Below, piece after piece: positions 11,368 to 23,123 of a DNA stretch of 64,000 nt. This stretch comes from Bidens hawaiensis (lineage: Eukaryota; Streptophyta; Magnoliopsida; Asterales; Asteraceae). Under the pieces are notes generated by a model. It was not told the origin of the DNA, did not search any database, and saw nothing but the letters and a program-made list of their open reading frames with translations. Within the stretch, counting starts at the first letter, position 1. Each line of letters begins with the position of its first letter. The position numbers were made by a program, and so were the translations under genes. The stretch covers positions 62,001-126,000 of the forward strand of contig JAIQDT010001741.1 of NCBI GenBank assembly GCA_021521415.1, in the 5' to 3' direction.

Positions 11368-11429
11368 AAATTGTAAACTAACGAACATAAATGAACCTAA
11401 ATTGTAAACTAACGAACATAAATGAACCT
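11368..11429. repeat. 31-bp tandem duplication
   Basis: The unit AAATTGTAAACTAACGAACA... occurs at 11368-11398 and again, identically, at 11399-11429. Confidence 0.9.
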
Positions 11430-11495
11430 AAAATGAGCTTAGACGAGATTGAACTCAGCTTATTTGTACCCTAAAATGACTAATTATTTTATATC

Positions 11496-11545
<50 letters not shown>
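11496..11545. repeat. (AAT)n microsatellite
   Basis: About 16 uninterrupted AAT units. Confidence 0.95.
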
Positions 11546-11546
<1 letters not shown>

Positions 11547-11729
11547 CAGGGTCGGGCCAAGCATTTTGGTGGCCTAAACGGAAAAAGAAAATTCAAGAGT
11601 CTTTCTCAAAATATATACACATCTACTTAATTTTTATAAATTATGATTGATTGTCTTTTTTTAATATATATAACTACAAAATTTAGAATTGAATTAATAA
11701 TTTTTAAAATGAGTGTGATATGCTTTACA

Positions 11730-12405
11730 TAGGGCTGTAAACGAACCGAACGAACATAAACAAGCCTTATTCATGTTCGTTCGTTAAGAAAATAATGTGT
11801 TCACGAACGGTTCACAAACACTTACCAAATGGGATTTTATGTTCGTGTTCGTTCATTAAGGAAATTAATATGTTCATGAACGGTTCACGAACACAAACGA
11901 ACACAAATAGAATCGGCAAAGCCTAGAGATTGAGACTGATGTATTCATCAATGTGAATAATGAAAGCCTGTAAATGAATCGAATGAACAAAATCAAGGGC
12001 ATGTTCGTGTTTGTTCATTTAACTTTAAAAGAACACAGACACTTAATCGAACAAATATTTATGTTCATGTTCGTTTATTTAAAAAGAGACATTTATGTTC
12101 GTTTGTTTAAAATCTAAACGAGCATAACTGAACAAAGATAAACGAACATACATGAACAAATGTAAATGAACACAAACAAAAATAAACGAACTTAAATGAA
12201 AACACTTAAATAAACACAAATTAACAAATATAAAACCTTTAAGCAGATGATCTATATAGATAATATTTAATTATTTTCTATTAATACATAAACGAACATA
12301 AATAAATAGACATAAACGAACATAAATAAACGAACGTTCATGAACATAAATGAATGTACGGAACATGTGTTCATGTTCGTTCGTTTATTAAACGAACACA
12401 AATTT
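11730..12405. mobile_element. GTTCG-rich TIR element, left part
   Basis: It starts TAGGGCTGTAAACGAACCGAACG. The reverse complement of the right end near 32208 reads TAGACTTGTAAATTAACCGAACG, so the two ends form a TIR. The interior is full of GTTCGTTCGTTTA and its complement. The ends resemble hAT-like non-autonomous elements, but the possible 8-bp target duplication is imperfect (5 of 8). The element is cut at 12405 by LTR element 1 and resumes at 32099. Confidence 0.68.
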
Positions 12406-12719
12406 TGTCACACCCCAACCTAAGGCGGAAATGTCGGGGCGTGATTCGATTGCTCACAGCTCGAAGATACTATCATAAATATAAATGACAATATCTAATT
12501 AATTATTTTGTTCAAATAACACATACAATAATCAAATACAACGATACCATTCAAATAAATAGATACAACCATTTAAATTCAAGTTTGTCTTCATTATAAT
12601 CATAAGGTCTTTCTAAATGTCCAAACTTTAATCTTCAATCAACCTGCATATGCGTAGAAAATGGAGTTTGATCAACAACACATGTTGAGTGAGATGATCA
12701 CCAATCTTGAAACAACAAA

Positions 12720-12755
<36 letters not shown>

Positions 12756-13704
12756 TAATTGATAAATGATAAATGTGCAAACCAATCTATGTGGTAATAA
12801 TCAATCAAACTTAACAAACCATAATCAAGTATATTCGTGTGCCAATGAATTGTTGCCAAGCGAATCGGGCATTGATTACCATGACTAAATTGTCGGTTTA
12901 TCTTCGCTAAGCGAATCGGGCTCTGGTTACTAAGACGGTCGTATGATCATACTAATGAGAACCCTATACAAAAGGGGATATGTTGGACCTCTCCGAAACG
13001 TTATCAAATAAAAAATTAAACATGTAGCAATTAGCAAATAGCATTCAACTGATAATCACACAATGATTATATTTGCGATTTTTGGGTATATATATATAAT
13101 AGAAAATATGAGTAAGTACGCATATGTCCCCAAAACATTTGAAAATAGTGTATAAAATGGGGAATGATCAAACTCACCTGGTCGAATAAGCCAAACGGGA
13201 ATGTTTACAACAAGAACGATAATCACACTCCTCGACAATTACCGACAAGAATCCTAATTAAATAATGTTATGAGTGAATTATAAATGAGATAATACGTAT
13301 AACGAATTTAGGATTTTGATATGATTTGAGTTATAATTATGAATTGTACGTTATGGATTGAACGATTGATATCTACGAATTATTCTTTTTATTTAATTAT
13401 AAAAATCATTGTTTGTCATAAAATCGGGTTTACAAATAATTAGTTTAAATAAATATGAGTCGAGATTTACTATAAAAATATACGTTTAAATATATAATTA
13501 TCTAAAAATTTATATCTTGAAAATCTTAACGAAATTCGATAGTAAAAATATAATTAAAACGTTTGATATATATATATATACAATACATATATCAATACGA
13601 GCAAATTTATAAAGACGTTTTAACGACAATAACATTAATATTGGTCTCGAGTTTTAATAAAAATAATATTGGTTTATTATTAATAATACACACACACACA
13701 CACG
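12406..13704 (-). repeat. 3' LTR of element 1, truncated
   Basis: The sequence from 12406 (TGTCACACCCCAACC) matches the 28916-30290 part of the 5' LTR closely, with few substitutions. At 13704 it is cut by element 2. I could not find the missing 1.1-1.2 kb of this LTR on the far side of element 2. A deletion that also clipped the end of element 2 explains this. Confidence 0.75.
12722..12752. repeat. (AT)n microsatellite in LTR
   Basis: A TA dinucleotide run. The matching place in the other LTR (29230-29273) has a longer run, as expected for slippage. Confidence 0.95.
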
Positions 13705-16700
13705 TGTCACACCCGATTAGCACAATGCGGAAGCGTAAAACGGGAATGTAACAGACACCTATGGTATCAACACATTGTTTATAAAGAAACATTACAAACT
13801 AATTTACAATATATTACATTTCCTTGTTCTATCATCGTTTTACAGTCTAGGTGATACAAACCAAACTAGTTCGTTAATTATACGATCTTACTACTAACAC
13901 CCTTGCTTCTATTCACACAGCATCAACCACACACCTTGAGCAAGTAATAGATCACCAAATCATTCCGATTTAGGTACACCTGAAAAGCAGTTTAAAACGG
14001 GTCAACTACTAGAGTTGGTGAGTTTTACGAGTTTCAAGAAAATAGTTATGAGTATTCACAAGTTAACACTTGTAATCATGATATAAGTATGTATGTATGT
14101 AAATGATGTAATTATGCTAAGCTACAGTGAAGCTTTGACTGTTTGTGCTGCGTGCATCTATTTCTCACGCCCAATCAACCACTGTGGCCCCTTTTCCGCC
14201 CACAATATGCCCCAAGTAGCTATGTCTAACGCTACATAGTGTGTTGTATAATTATGGTCATGTGCAAACGGGGTAAAGTCTCAGCAACGCATGCCGGCTC
14301 AGTTTGGGTTTGTCAAACCAATAGTACTATTCACAAGCCACCGGCTCCAAGTTAATCACTGTGTTAGTGGGGACTTTCGTGTGTTAGCACTTAGATAATT
14401 CACATCAATACATGTTTCAGGTATGTATATGTAATCAAACATGTTTTTCACCCCAAAAGTTCGTAAAACAGTTTTAGAAGTGGGTTCATGAAACTCACTG
14501 TTTAGTAGATAATCAGTAGCACGTCGGTTCAAGGTTTGTATAACTTGCAATCACGGTTTCCTATAATCAATATTATAATAATATTAATATTTTAATATTA
14601 TTATAATCTCAATACTAAACTGGGCTGTATAACTAATCTGGGTATAGCTGGAACGCTCAGAAAGTGGCAATAGGCTTAGGTTGTGATGTTGCTCAATGTC
14701 TAATACTTAAAACCGAACTTGGCTCAAATTCCCGTTTTTCCAGCTGGGCCAAGTTGTTCGTTTACGCGTTCAGAAAACAGTTATGGGGAAATAAGCTTGG
14801 GTAAATGTATTGGTTAATAAAATGATTAAGTTATAAAGAAGGATCACATACTTGAGTCCCGGATTAGCTACGGGGCCCGTTTCCGTTTATTCAGTTTGAT
14901 TTAAGAAGAAACGCGCACAATCTATCCGGATTGTCCAGGTTTCTCATAAAAAAGTTTGTTTTTACTTAATTAATCCAAAAATATGATTTTTTTATCACTC
15001 TTGGTGTTTTGATATTCCCGCAGGTTCGTTAGTCACGAACTTGCCGGTTTTTATAATAACTGAATTTGTTTAATCTTTAAATTAGCATAATTAATTAACC
15101 GTTAATCATTAAATTATGAAAATTTAGCCACTTATCAATTAAAATATTTATATTTTTATAAAAATATTTCTGGAATTATTTACTGATTTATTAATTTATA
15201 AAAATTCATTTTATTAGCTATATTTCGCTTGAAAATCGTCCGTTTATCCCAAACAATTTCTAAAAATTCCACAAAAATTCTTGAATACTAAAATTATGTC
15301 CCAAAATAACCTGTATCAATTCCAGAATGTAAAAAGCTCGTGCAATATGTTTTTCGGCTCAAATTCGGCTATAAAAATTCACATGAACGCATATGCACAA
15401 AACACCTTTAGACTTCTTCAAATGATCCCAAAATTCATATGTGATCAAAATACATTAAATCTGAGTTCTCTGAAAAAATTCATAATTTTTGAAGCATTTT
15501 AACTATTTTCCCCCATTAAATGTCCCAATTCGGTAATAAATTCACCAAATATTCTCGGATGGTCGAAAAATTACCAAATTTGAACAGGGAATTAATGACA
15601 TGGTCCCTGATGTCCTTGAAAAATTTCAAGACCTAAAAATATGCACATCACAACCTTAACCTAAACAGCCCGCAAACGAGTGTTTCGGCATTACCTTAGC
15701 GGTTTTGGTTCGTTTCCGCCTTTCTAATAAACTTTTCAAGTTCTTGTGCTCCTATGTAGGATAGATACAAGTCCTATATCACAAACCAAGCAATTTTTCA
15801 TCAACATAACAGCCCTTAACTTAGGGTTTCGGCTAGTGTACAACAACGAACTTTTGAACCGTAAAAATGCCGTTTCAACCCTTTAATCCCTGTTTATGGC
15901 CAAAAAAAATATCAAACCAGGTTCCTTACCATGTGTATGATCAAAACATGTTTATGGACCGTTTTTAGGATTTTTACATAGTTAGGAATGATTTTTAGCA
16001 ATTAAGGCATTTTTTTATGGTATTAATCAATGTTAAACAAGTGTAAAAGTAGCTTATTTAAGTTGTTTACCTTAGGGTTTATGTAATCTTGCTGGAGAAG
16101 AAGGTTATTTCCAGATGTTTGTATGTGGAAGAATGTTCTAAAATATCTCAAATATGTTTAAGTACGAAAATAAATCAAGAAAGGGGGGGGGGGGTCCAAG
16201 GTTGCTGCCGGACATGGGCTTGGCCCTCCTTGGGCCCATTTTGGCCCAAATAACTAATTCTTCAAACCCACACATGAAAGTCCAGGTCCAAAATTTACAT
16301 TGGGTTCGGTTTTTGGCGTGAAAAACTTATCGGGTGCGTCAAACAGTGCGAAAACGAGTGTTTTTCGGCTAGTTTTGTGTAAAATTATAAAAACATACTA
16401 TACGTTTGTAAAAATCGAAAATATTTTTACGGATTGCTTAAAACATTTCAATTAAGTGTTTGGTAAGTCTTTTTCGGCTTAACGGATGATACAATGCTTG
16501 GTTCGTAACTATCTTTCGCGTTTAAATCTATAGCTGGTAGTTAAACGAGCATGTTTTCGTTTAACTTGTTTGCTATCGAACTAAGGCCATATTACTAATA
16601 TTTTAGCTTATATTAAACTTATATCACTTATAGATGCCCCCCCCCCCCCCCCGGAATATCTGGGTCATAACCCGACCCGTTTGGTTAATCGTTCGTTTGT

Positions 16701-16774
16701 TACTCAAAAAGCGTTTATTTGCTTAATCGGTAAATACGTACTGAGGTGTACCTTGTTTTGGCTCAAATGTCACA
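13705..16774 (-). repeat. 3' LTR of element 2
   Basis: A 3070-bp LTR from TGTCACACCCG to ...ATGTCACA. It is bordered on its inner side by a polypurine tract. The first 330 bp differ from the matching part of the other LTR at roughly 4 percent of sites by eye. It carries a 12-G run (16183-16194) and a 16-C run (16637-16652). Confidence 0.85.
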
Positions 16775-16787
16775 TTCTTCCCCCGTT
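16775..16787 (-). promoter_or_regulatory. Polypurine tract of element 2
   Basis: On the minus strand it reads AACGGGGGAAGAA and directly abuts the LTR end TGTGACA. This is the primer for plus-strand DNA synthesis in LTR retrotransposons. Confidence 0.85.
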
Positions 16788-16812
16788 AGAAAATTTCGTC
16801 CCCGAAATTTGA

Positions 16813-19800
16813 TTATTCAACTTTGTCTTTATTTGGAAACAGGTGCGGGTATTTCTTTTTAAATTCGAATTTCAGCTCCCACGTGAATTCGGGTCCCCGT
16901 TCTGAATTCCACCGAACTTTGACCAGAGAGATTTTGTTGTGTCTTAATTGTTTTATTTTTCCTTCTAGTATTTCCACCGGTTCTTCAACGAAATTTAGTT
17001 TTTCGTTTTTGTTTAACTCTTTTAATGGCACAATTTCGGTTTCGTCAGTCAGACACTTTTTTAGGTTCGAAACATGAAAGACATCATGAATAGAGCTTAA
17101 CTCCAAAGGTAATTTCAGTCGGTAGGCTACCGGACCGATCTTAGAAATGACTTCATACGGTCCAATGTATCGCAGAGCTAGTTTACCAGTTTTACTGAAT
17201 CGAATAACGCCTTTCCACGGGGATACTTTTAGAAAAACTTTGTCGCCTATTTCAAAGGATAACGGCTTCCTACGAACATCAGCGTAGCTTTTTTGTCGAT
17301 CTCGGGTGATTTTCAATTTGTTAGAAATTTTATGGATTTTATCAGTGGTTTCTTGAATCAAGTCAGATCGTGTAATTTGGGTATCTCCCACCTCAGTCCA
17401 GCACAAGGGTGATCTACATTTCCGCCCGTACAACGCTTCGTATGGTGCCGCTTGAATGCTACTATGATAGCTATTATTGTACGAAAATTCAACCAGTGGA
17501 AGATGTTGATCCCAGTTTCCACCGAAATCTAGGACACAAGCACGAAGCAAATCTTCTAAGGTTTGAATGGTTCGCTTGGATTGATCGTCGGTTTGGGGAT
17601 GGTAGGCGATGCTTAGGTCAATTCGGGTTCCCAAAGCTTCTTGTACGGCTTGCCAGAAACGAGAAGTGAAATGGCTATCACGATCAGAAATAATTGAAAC
17701 GGGTACGCCGCGTCGGGATACGATTTCATTTATGTAAATGTGAGCAAGTTTTTCGGTTGTGCAGGTTGTACGAATTGGAAGGAAGTGTGCGGATTTGGTT
17801 AGTCGGTCAACTATTACCCATATTGCATCGTTTCCTCGGGAAGTTTTAGGGAGGTGTGTTACAAAATCCATGATAATTTGTTCCCATTTCCATTGTGGTA
17901 TTTCCGGTTGGTGCAACATTCCTGAAGGTTTTTGATTTTCGGCCTTAACCCTCGCACTAGTTAAACATTTACTGACATACGAGGCTATATCCTTCTTCAT
18001 ACCGGGCCACCAATAATACTCCTTCAAGTCCTTGTACATCTTATCTGTTCCAGGGTGAATGGAGTATTTAGACTTATGGGCTTCGTCCATAATTAAATCA
18101 CGCAGATTGCTGAAAGTGGGAATCAAAACTCGGTTTTTGTAGTATAAAATTTCATCGGTTCTTTCTTCAAAGTTTTGTTCGGTCCCATGTAAGTTTTCAT
18201 TTTCCAAGTGATCTCCTTTCAGAGCTTCGTTTTGAGCAATACGTATTTGTTCGGTGAGACTGGTTTGGACAATCATTCCAAATGCTCGGACCCGTAGTGG
18301 TTTGATTCTATCTTTTCTGCTCAAAGCATCTGCTACTATATTTGCCTTGCCCGGATGGTATCGAATCTCACAGTCATAATCGTTCAACAGCTCTACCCAT
18401 CTCCTCTGTCTCATGTTTAGTTCTTTCTGGTCGAAAATGTGTTGTAGGCTCTTGTGGCCGGTGTATACTGTACATTTGGTGCCATACAAATAGTGCCTCT
18501 AGATCTTAAGTGCAAAAATAACCGCGCCCAGTTCCAAATCATGGGTAGTATAATTTTTCTCGTGCACCTTTAACTGCCAAGAAGCATATGCTATGACTTT
18601 ATTTCTTTGCATAAGTACGCATCCTAAGCCTTTCCGGGACGCGTCACAATAAACTACCAGATCATCAGTTCCCTCTTGAAGACTCAGTATCGGGGCTTGG
18701 CATAGTTTCTATTTCAGCAATTGAAAAGCCGTTTCTTGATCTTCTCCCCATACATAAGCATGATCTTTTTGAGTCAAAAGAGTTAAAGGTTGGGCTATGC
18801 TGGAAAAGTTAGCAATAAAGCGTCGGTAATACCCAGCTAATCCCAAAAATTGACGGATTTCTTTCGGTGACTTTGGGGCTTGCCAATTTTTAATGGCTTC
18901 AATTTTTCTCGGGTTTACATGGATTCCGTGTCGATTAACAACGTGCCCTAGAAATTGTACCTCTTGTAGCCAAAATTCACATTTTGATAATTTGGCATAC
19001 AACTTTTCCTGCCTCAACAACTCCAAAATGGTTCGTAAGTGCTGATCGTGGTCCTCTTTGGTTTTCGAATATATCAAAATGTCATAAATAAACACGATAA
19101 CGAATTTGTCGAGGTACGGTTTGCAAACTCGATTCATAAGATCCATGAAAACTGCGGGAGCATTAGTCAGTCCGAACGGCATAACTAAGAATTCGTAGTG
19201 GCCATAACGAGTTCGGAACGCCGTTTTAGACACATCTTCCTCTTGAATTTTAACTTGGTGGTAACCGGATCGAAGGTCAATCTTCGACAAATAGTTTGCC
19301 CCTTGAAGTTGATCAAATAAGCCTTCTATTCATGGAAGAGGGTATCGGTTTTTTATGGTAACTTTGTTTAATTCCCGGTAATCAATACACATTCTAAAAC
19401 TTCCATCTTTCTTCTTTACGAACAATACCGGCGCTCCCCAAGGAGAATAACTGGGACGTATAAAAGTCTTATCTAACAACTCCTTTAACTGGTTGGATAA
19501 TTCTTGCATTTCAGAAGGTGCCAATCGGTAAGGTGCCTTAGCAATAGGGGCTAATCCTGGGATTAAGTCAATACGGAATTCAACCTGTCGGTTCGGTGGT
19601 AATCCAGGTAGATCATCGGGAAAGACATCGGGGTATTCACGTACAACGGGAATCTCTTCTATGCGTTTCTCTTCAGGGTTCTTTATAGTCACGTTTGCCA
19701 AAAATTCCATACAACCTTGGCGTAAACATTTCAACACTTTGAGATGAGACACGAGAGGTATTATCGAGCCGGACTTCTCTCCTTGCATCACAATCATCTC

Positions 19801-20460
19801 ACCATTCGAAAAGGGAATTTTAACTGCCTTGTCGTTACACACAATCTCTGCCTTATTCTTGGTTAACCAGTCCATGCCGACAATAACATCAAAACTTCCT
19901 AACTCTACCGGGAGTAGGTCAATAAGGAATGGGTGGTCATTAAGAATAATGGAACAGTTTTGGACTATTTGATTGACAGTTATAGAGTTACCGTTAGCGA
20001 GTTCTATAGTATAGGTATTTGTTAGTTCACTAACTGGCATTATACCCAGGGATACAAAGCTAGTGGAAACGAAACTTCTATCGGCACCCGTGTCAAATAA
20101 TACAGAAGCATATTGATCAGAAACAAAAAATGTACCTGTTACTACGTTCGGGTCTTGTCGTGCTTCTCTAGACCCGATAACGAATGCGCGTCCTCTAGGC
20201 GCCCCAGAAGTCGATGCTTGGTTCCGACCGGTGACTGCTCCGTGATTCAACTTGGGGCAGTCTTTTCTAAAATGCTCCGTGCTTCCACATTCATAGCAAG
20301 CACGGCGGTATGCTGGTGCTGTGATTTGTTGGATAGGTTGTTGACGAATCGGTTGTGGTCTAGGTGGTTGTGAACGACGGGATTGAGTTGCTTTGGGTTG
20401 GTCGGTTGACAATTCCCATACTGACTCTACAACTAGGGCCATTATGCCCCGTTCTCCCAC
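16813..20460 (-). pseudogene. pol of element 2: protease, RT, RNase H, integrase, chromodomain
   Basis: From the 5' side: a second CCHC knuckle ([14 protein letters not shown]), protease with [10 protein letters not shown], reverse transcriptase (20.4-18.7 kb), RNase H, integrase with the zinc-binding region and DDE core, and a C-terminal chromodomain ending at 16813. Nonsense codons interrupt it: TGA at 19330-19332, TAG at 18709-18711 and TAG at 18499-18501, the last two at usual Gln and Trp positions. Catalytic residues are changed too. The RT FIDDIL motif reads FIYDIL (codon 19084-19086). The RNase H YTDHKSL Asp is Gly (18457-18459). A zinc-binding Cys of integrase is Ser (17956-17958). 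The third acidic residue of the integrase core (QSER) is Lys (17575-17577). The element cannot move by its own proteins. Confidence 0.93.
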
Positions 20461-21525
20461 ACTTCTGACAAATTAACGGTCTGCACTCACCCACGTGATG
20501 AAAACTACATTTATTACATTTTGGCCATGGTCCCTTGTACCTGTCTCGTTTCACCTCAGAGCTGCTCATGACATAATTTTGTATTGTCGGGCGTGCACAT
20601 TTATTTGCTGGCCTTCCTTGTGATCCTGATCCATAATTGGTTCACTTCATACCCGATGATTCCCCGGCCATTCTCAACACTCCACTTCTTACCAAGTTAA
20701 AAGTCACAATTCCGGCTTGAGTCACAGCATTTTCAAACGATGTGTGACCCACGGAGTTTGTCAAACTCCTCACTTCCGGGGCTAAACCCCAAATATAATG
20801 TTCAACTTGTTTGTCTTCGGGAGTTACTAACCATGGTACTAAGCGAGCCAGTTCATTGAAGCGGTTCGTGTATCCCAAATGATCTGCTCCTTTCATTTCC
20901 AGACTCCAGAGTTCGTGTTCTAACCTTTGTATTTCGTTCTTTGGACATAAATGATCTAGCATTAATGTTTTGAGTTCAGCCCAAGTCATGCGGTTAACCG
21001 TATCTTGCCCTTTTATCTGAACTGTAGTGTTCCACCACATCAAAGCGTGATCCGTAAAAGTAGAGGCAACATACTTGACAATACTCTCGGGTGGACAATT
21101 ACTAATAATGAGAACAGATTCAGTCTTCTCTATCCATTTAATCAGCCCGTTTGGCCCTTCGATACCAATTCGATCGGTTTACATGCCATAAAGTTTTTAA
21201 TCGAATATTCTCTTCGAGGGGGATTAGGGTTGTTATTGTTATTGTTTGGGTTCGGTGGAGGATTATTGTTGTTGACATTATTTGTATCCGGTGGGGGATT
21301 ATTTGCATTGGGAGGGGCGTTTGTATTAGGTGGGGGATTATTATATGTGAATGTTTCATTGTTGGTTGGGGGAGCATTATTGATTTGTTGCTGGTTTGTT
21401 TGTATATTGACATTAACACCGGCAGTTACTTGTGTTACAATAAGAGGTATTGCTGCCTGCATTTTCCGAGCAATCATCTCGGCTATTTTTGCTTCAGTCA
21501 TTGGATTTGCTTTCTTTGGGGCCAT
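20360..21525 (-). pseudogene. gag of element 2, broken
   Basis: Three blocks in different frames make up the gag. 21525-21142 holds the N-terminal part, starting MAPKKANPMTEAKIAEMIAR and continuing into a long Asn/Pro low-complexity run. 21043-20642 holds the capsid-type domain (WWNT, then WAELKTLMLDHLCPK and related motifs). 20569-20360 holds the first CCHC knuckle ([14 protein letters not shown]). The breaks are a frameshift near 21140, an in-frame TGA at 20642-20644, and a frameshift between about 20450 and 20360 leading into pol. A copy of 21047-21444 is also found inside the 5' LTR. Confidence 0.88.
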
Positions 21526-21990
21526 TCTCTAATGACAAACAAATATAAGCCAATTAATACTAATTCCAGTCTACGGCACTGTGTAATAATAATCACAATA
21601 AATGTTGTACAGGTAAACCAGATAACATACTGACATTTCACAAACTGTTCTGTACATTGATAACAAAAGGTACATAGACTTAGCCTGATAAAGGCCAGTG
21701 CTTGCCTGTATATATATCAAAACCTGTCACTAAGTGACTGTTAGACTTAACCCTACAAGGGTCAGTGCTTGTAATAATGTACAAAATTGTGACCCATGTT
21801 AACATAACGTACTCTATATACATACATGGAGTATCAAAAGATCACGTACACATATCTGTAACATTTTGCATCTATCCGTACAAATGATAGGCGAACCACA
21901 AACATAAAAATAACAACACCGTAATCATCCAGTAACAGTTCCACAGTCGAACTATCACCCTATCAAACACCAACGGTGGTAGGCATGTGA

Positions 21991-22605
21991 CTACTGTAAG
22001 TTCAGTACTATCTGCTGTAACGTCGATAAACACTGGGTCACGTCCCTCCTTTCCTGGTTAATGTTAGCTATGGCTATCGAGTGGTCTATCACACGGTCAG
22101 TCAGGACAGCCATCCAAGAGTTGTTTTCTACGGTTGGGAGGTCAGGGCGAGGGGTAGGTATACTCAACGAACGGGAAGATGAAGTATCTGCCCTAGGACG
22201 TGAAGGTCCTCCCCGGTAGTGGGTAGATCTGAATGGAATCGAGATAGGGTCAATCGGGGTTACCCGAATACGAGCAGTCTATCGGACTCGCGCAGTAGAT
22301 GAAGTTGTCGGCAACAGGTGAATTGGTGGAGTGGGTGATCTGGCTACTCTAGCAGGTGAACGATACTGACTGTTAACTTCGTTTTGATCTCTGCGTGGTG
22401 ACCTGGGTGGATAACTATCGCATCTGTAGCCGGACAGATCAGGCACATTTCTGGGTAGCTCTCTACAAATAACTTCTTCCACCTCTTCCTCATCCTCCTC
22501 CGGTTCCTCTTCTGGGTCCTCCTCCTCTGGATCCTCCTCCTCAGCCGAGATTACCGGTTCTTCTTCCGGTACATTGTCGTTATTCCTTGACATGACTCTG
22601 CACAA
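21991..22605 (-). pseudogene. Acidic leader ORF upstream of gag in element 2
   Basis: A frame begins with MCRVMSRNNDN, has a Glu/Asp-rich run (about residues 14-45) and then a Ser/Arg/Pro-rich part. It stops at TAG 22279-22281 but stays open beyond it to 21991, giving 204 codons in all. The end is coiled-coil-like (NINQERRDVTQCLSTLQQIV). I do not recognise a domain. Its place between primer site and gag suggests an accessory leader protein or a captured host fragment. Confidence 0.6.
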
Positions 22606-23105
22606 AAGTTAGTTATAAGAATAATATCTATTGCTAGCGCTAACTATTGTCAGGGAGATTAATTAATTGAGCAAAATTTAATATTAATTATATTAGAATA
22701 TAATATTAGTTTTATTAAAATTAATACTGAATATAAATGAATATAATATTCATAATAAAATTTACCGTCATCAACAGTATCGTACGTATACGTACTTATA
22801 CACCTTGATTCAAATAAGCACGTATGAGTGTTACACATATATATACTTACACATTACCTTTTATACACATATGTTGCCATTTTTACCTAACCACACGTTC
22901 CGCGACTTCCCCCCGAATTCCCTCGTACAAGCAAGTCTTTTATTATGTTCCGGACCACGATAACTCACTTGCCCTACAAGTTCATCCCGGGATCCATCAG
23001 TATATAATATTAATTTATTATTTAATTATTTTTTTCCCAGAGTTAATCGAGCATACGGTTATATTTTAGGTACCCTAAGGGATAACTTAATCCTTTATAA
23101 CCAAT

Positions 23106-23119
23106 GGCTCTGATACCAA
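23106..23119 (-). promoter_or_regulatory. Primer-binding site of element 2
   Basis: On the minus strand TTGGTATCAGAGCC lies four bases after the 5' LTR end. It is complementary to the 3' end of initiator tRNA-Met, the usual primer of Ty3/gypsy chromoviruses. Confidence 0.92.
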
Positions 23120-23123
23120 CTTC

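Larger units (their letters stand above)
10013..11729. other. AT-rich upstream region of the FLA gene
   Basis: It should hold the FLA 5' UTR and promoter, read leftward; I could not fix a TATA box. From about 11130 to 11470 GAACATAAACGAAC-like motifs appear on both strands, a decayed copy of the GTTCG-rich element described at 11730. No gene is seen. Confidence 0.4.

Noticed and set aside
21005..21633. Plus-strand frames of 160-175 codons opposite gag, and their twins at 23435-23924
   Set aside because: They are antisense reflections of the Asn/Pro-rich gag region, which gives Gly/Leu/Val/Ile-rich text on the other strand.
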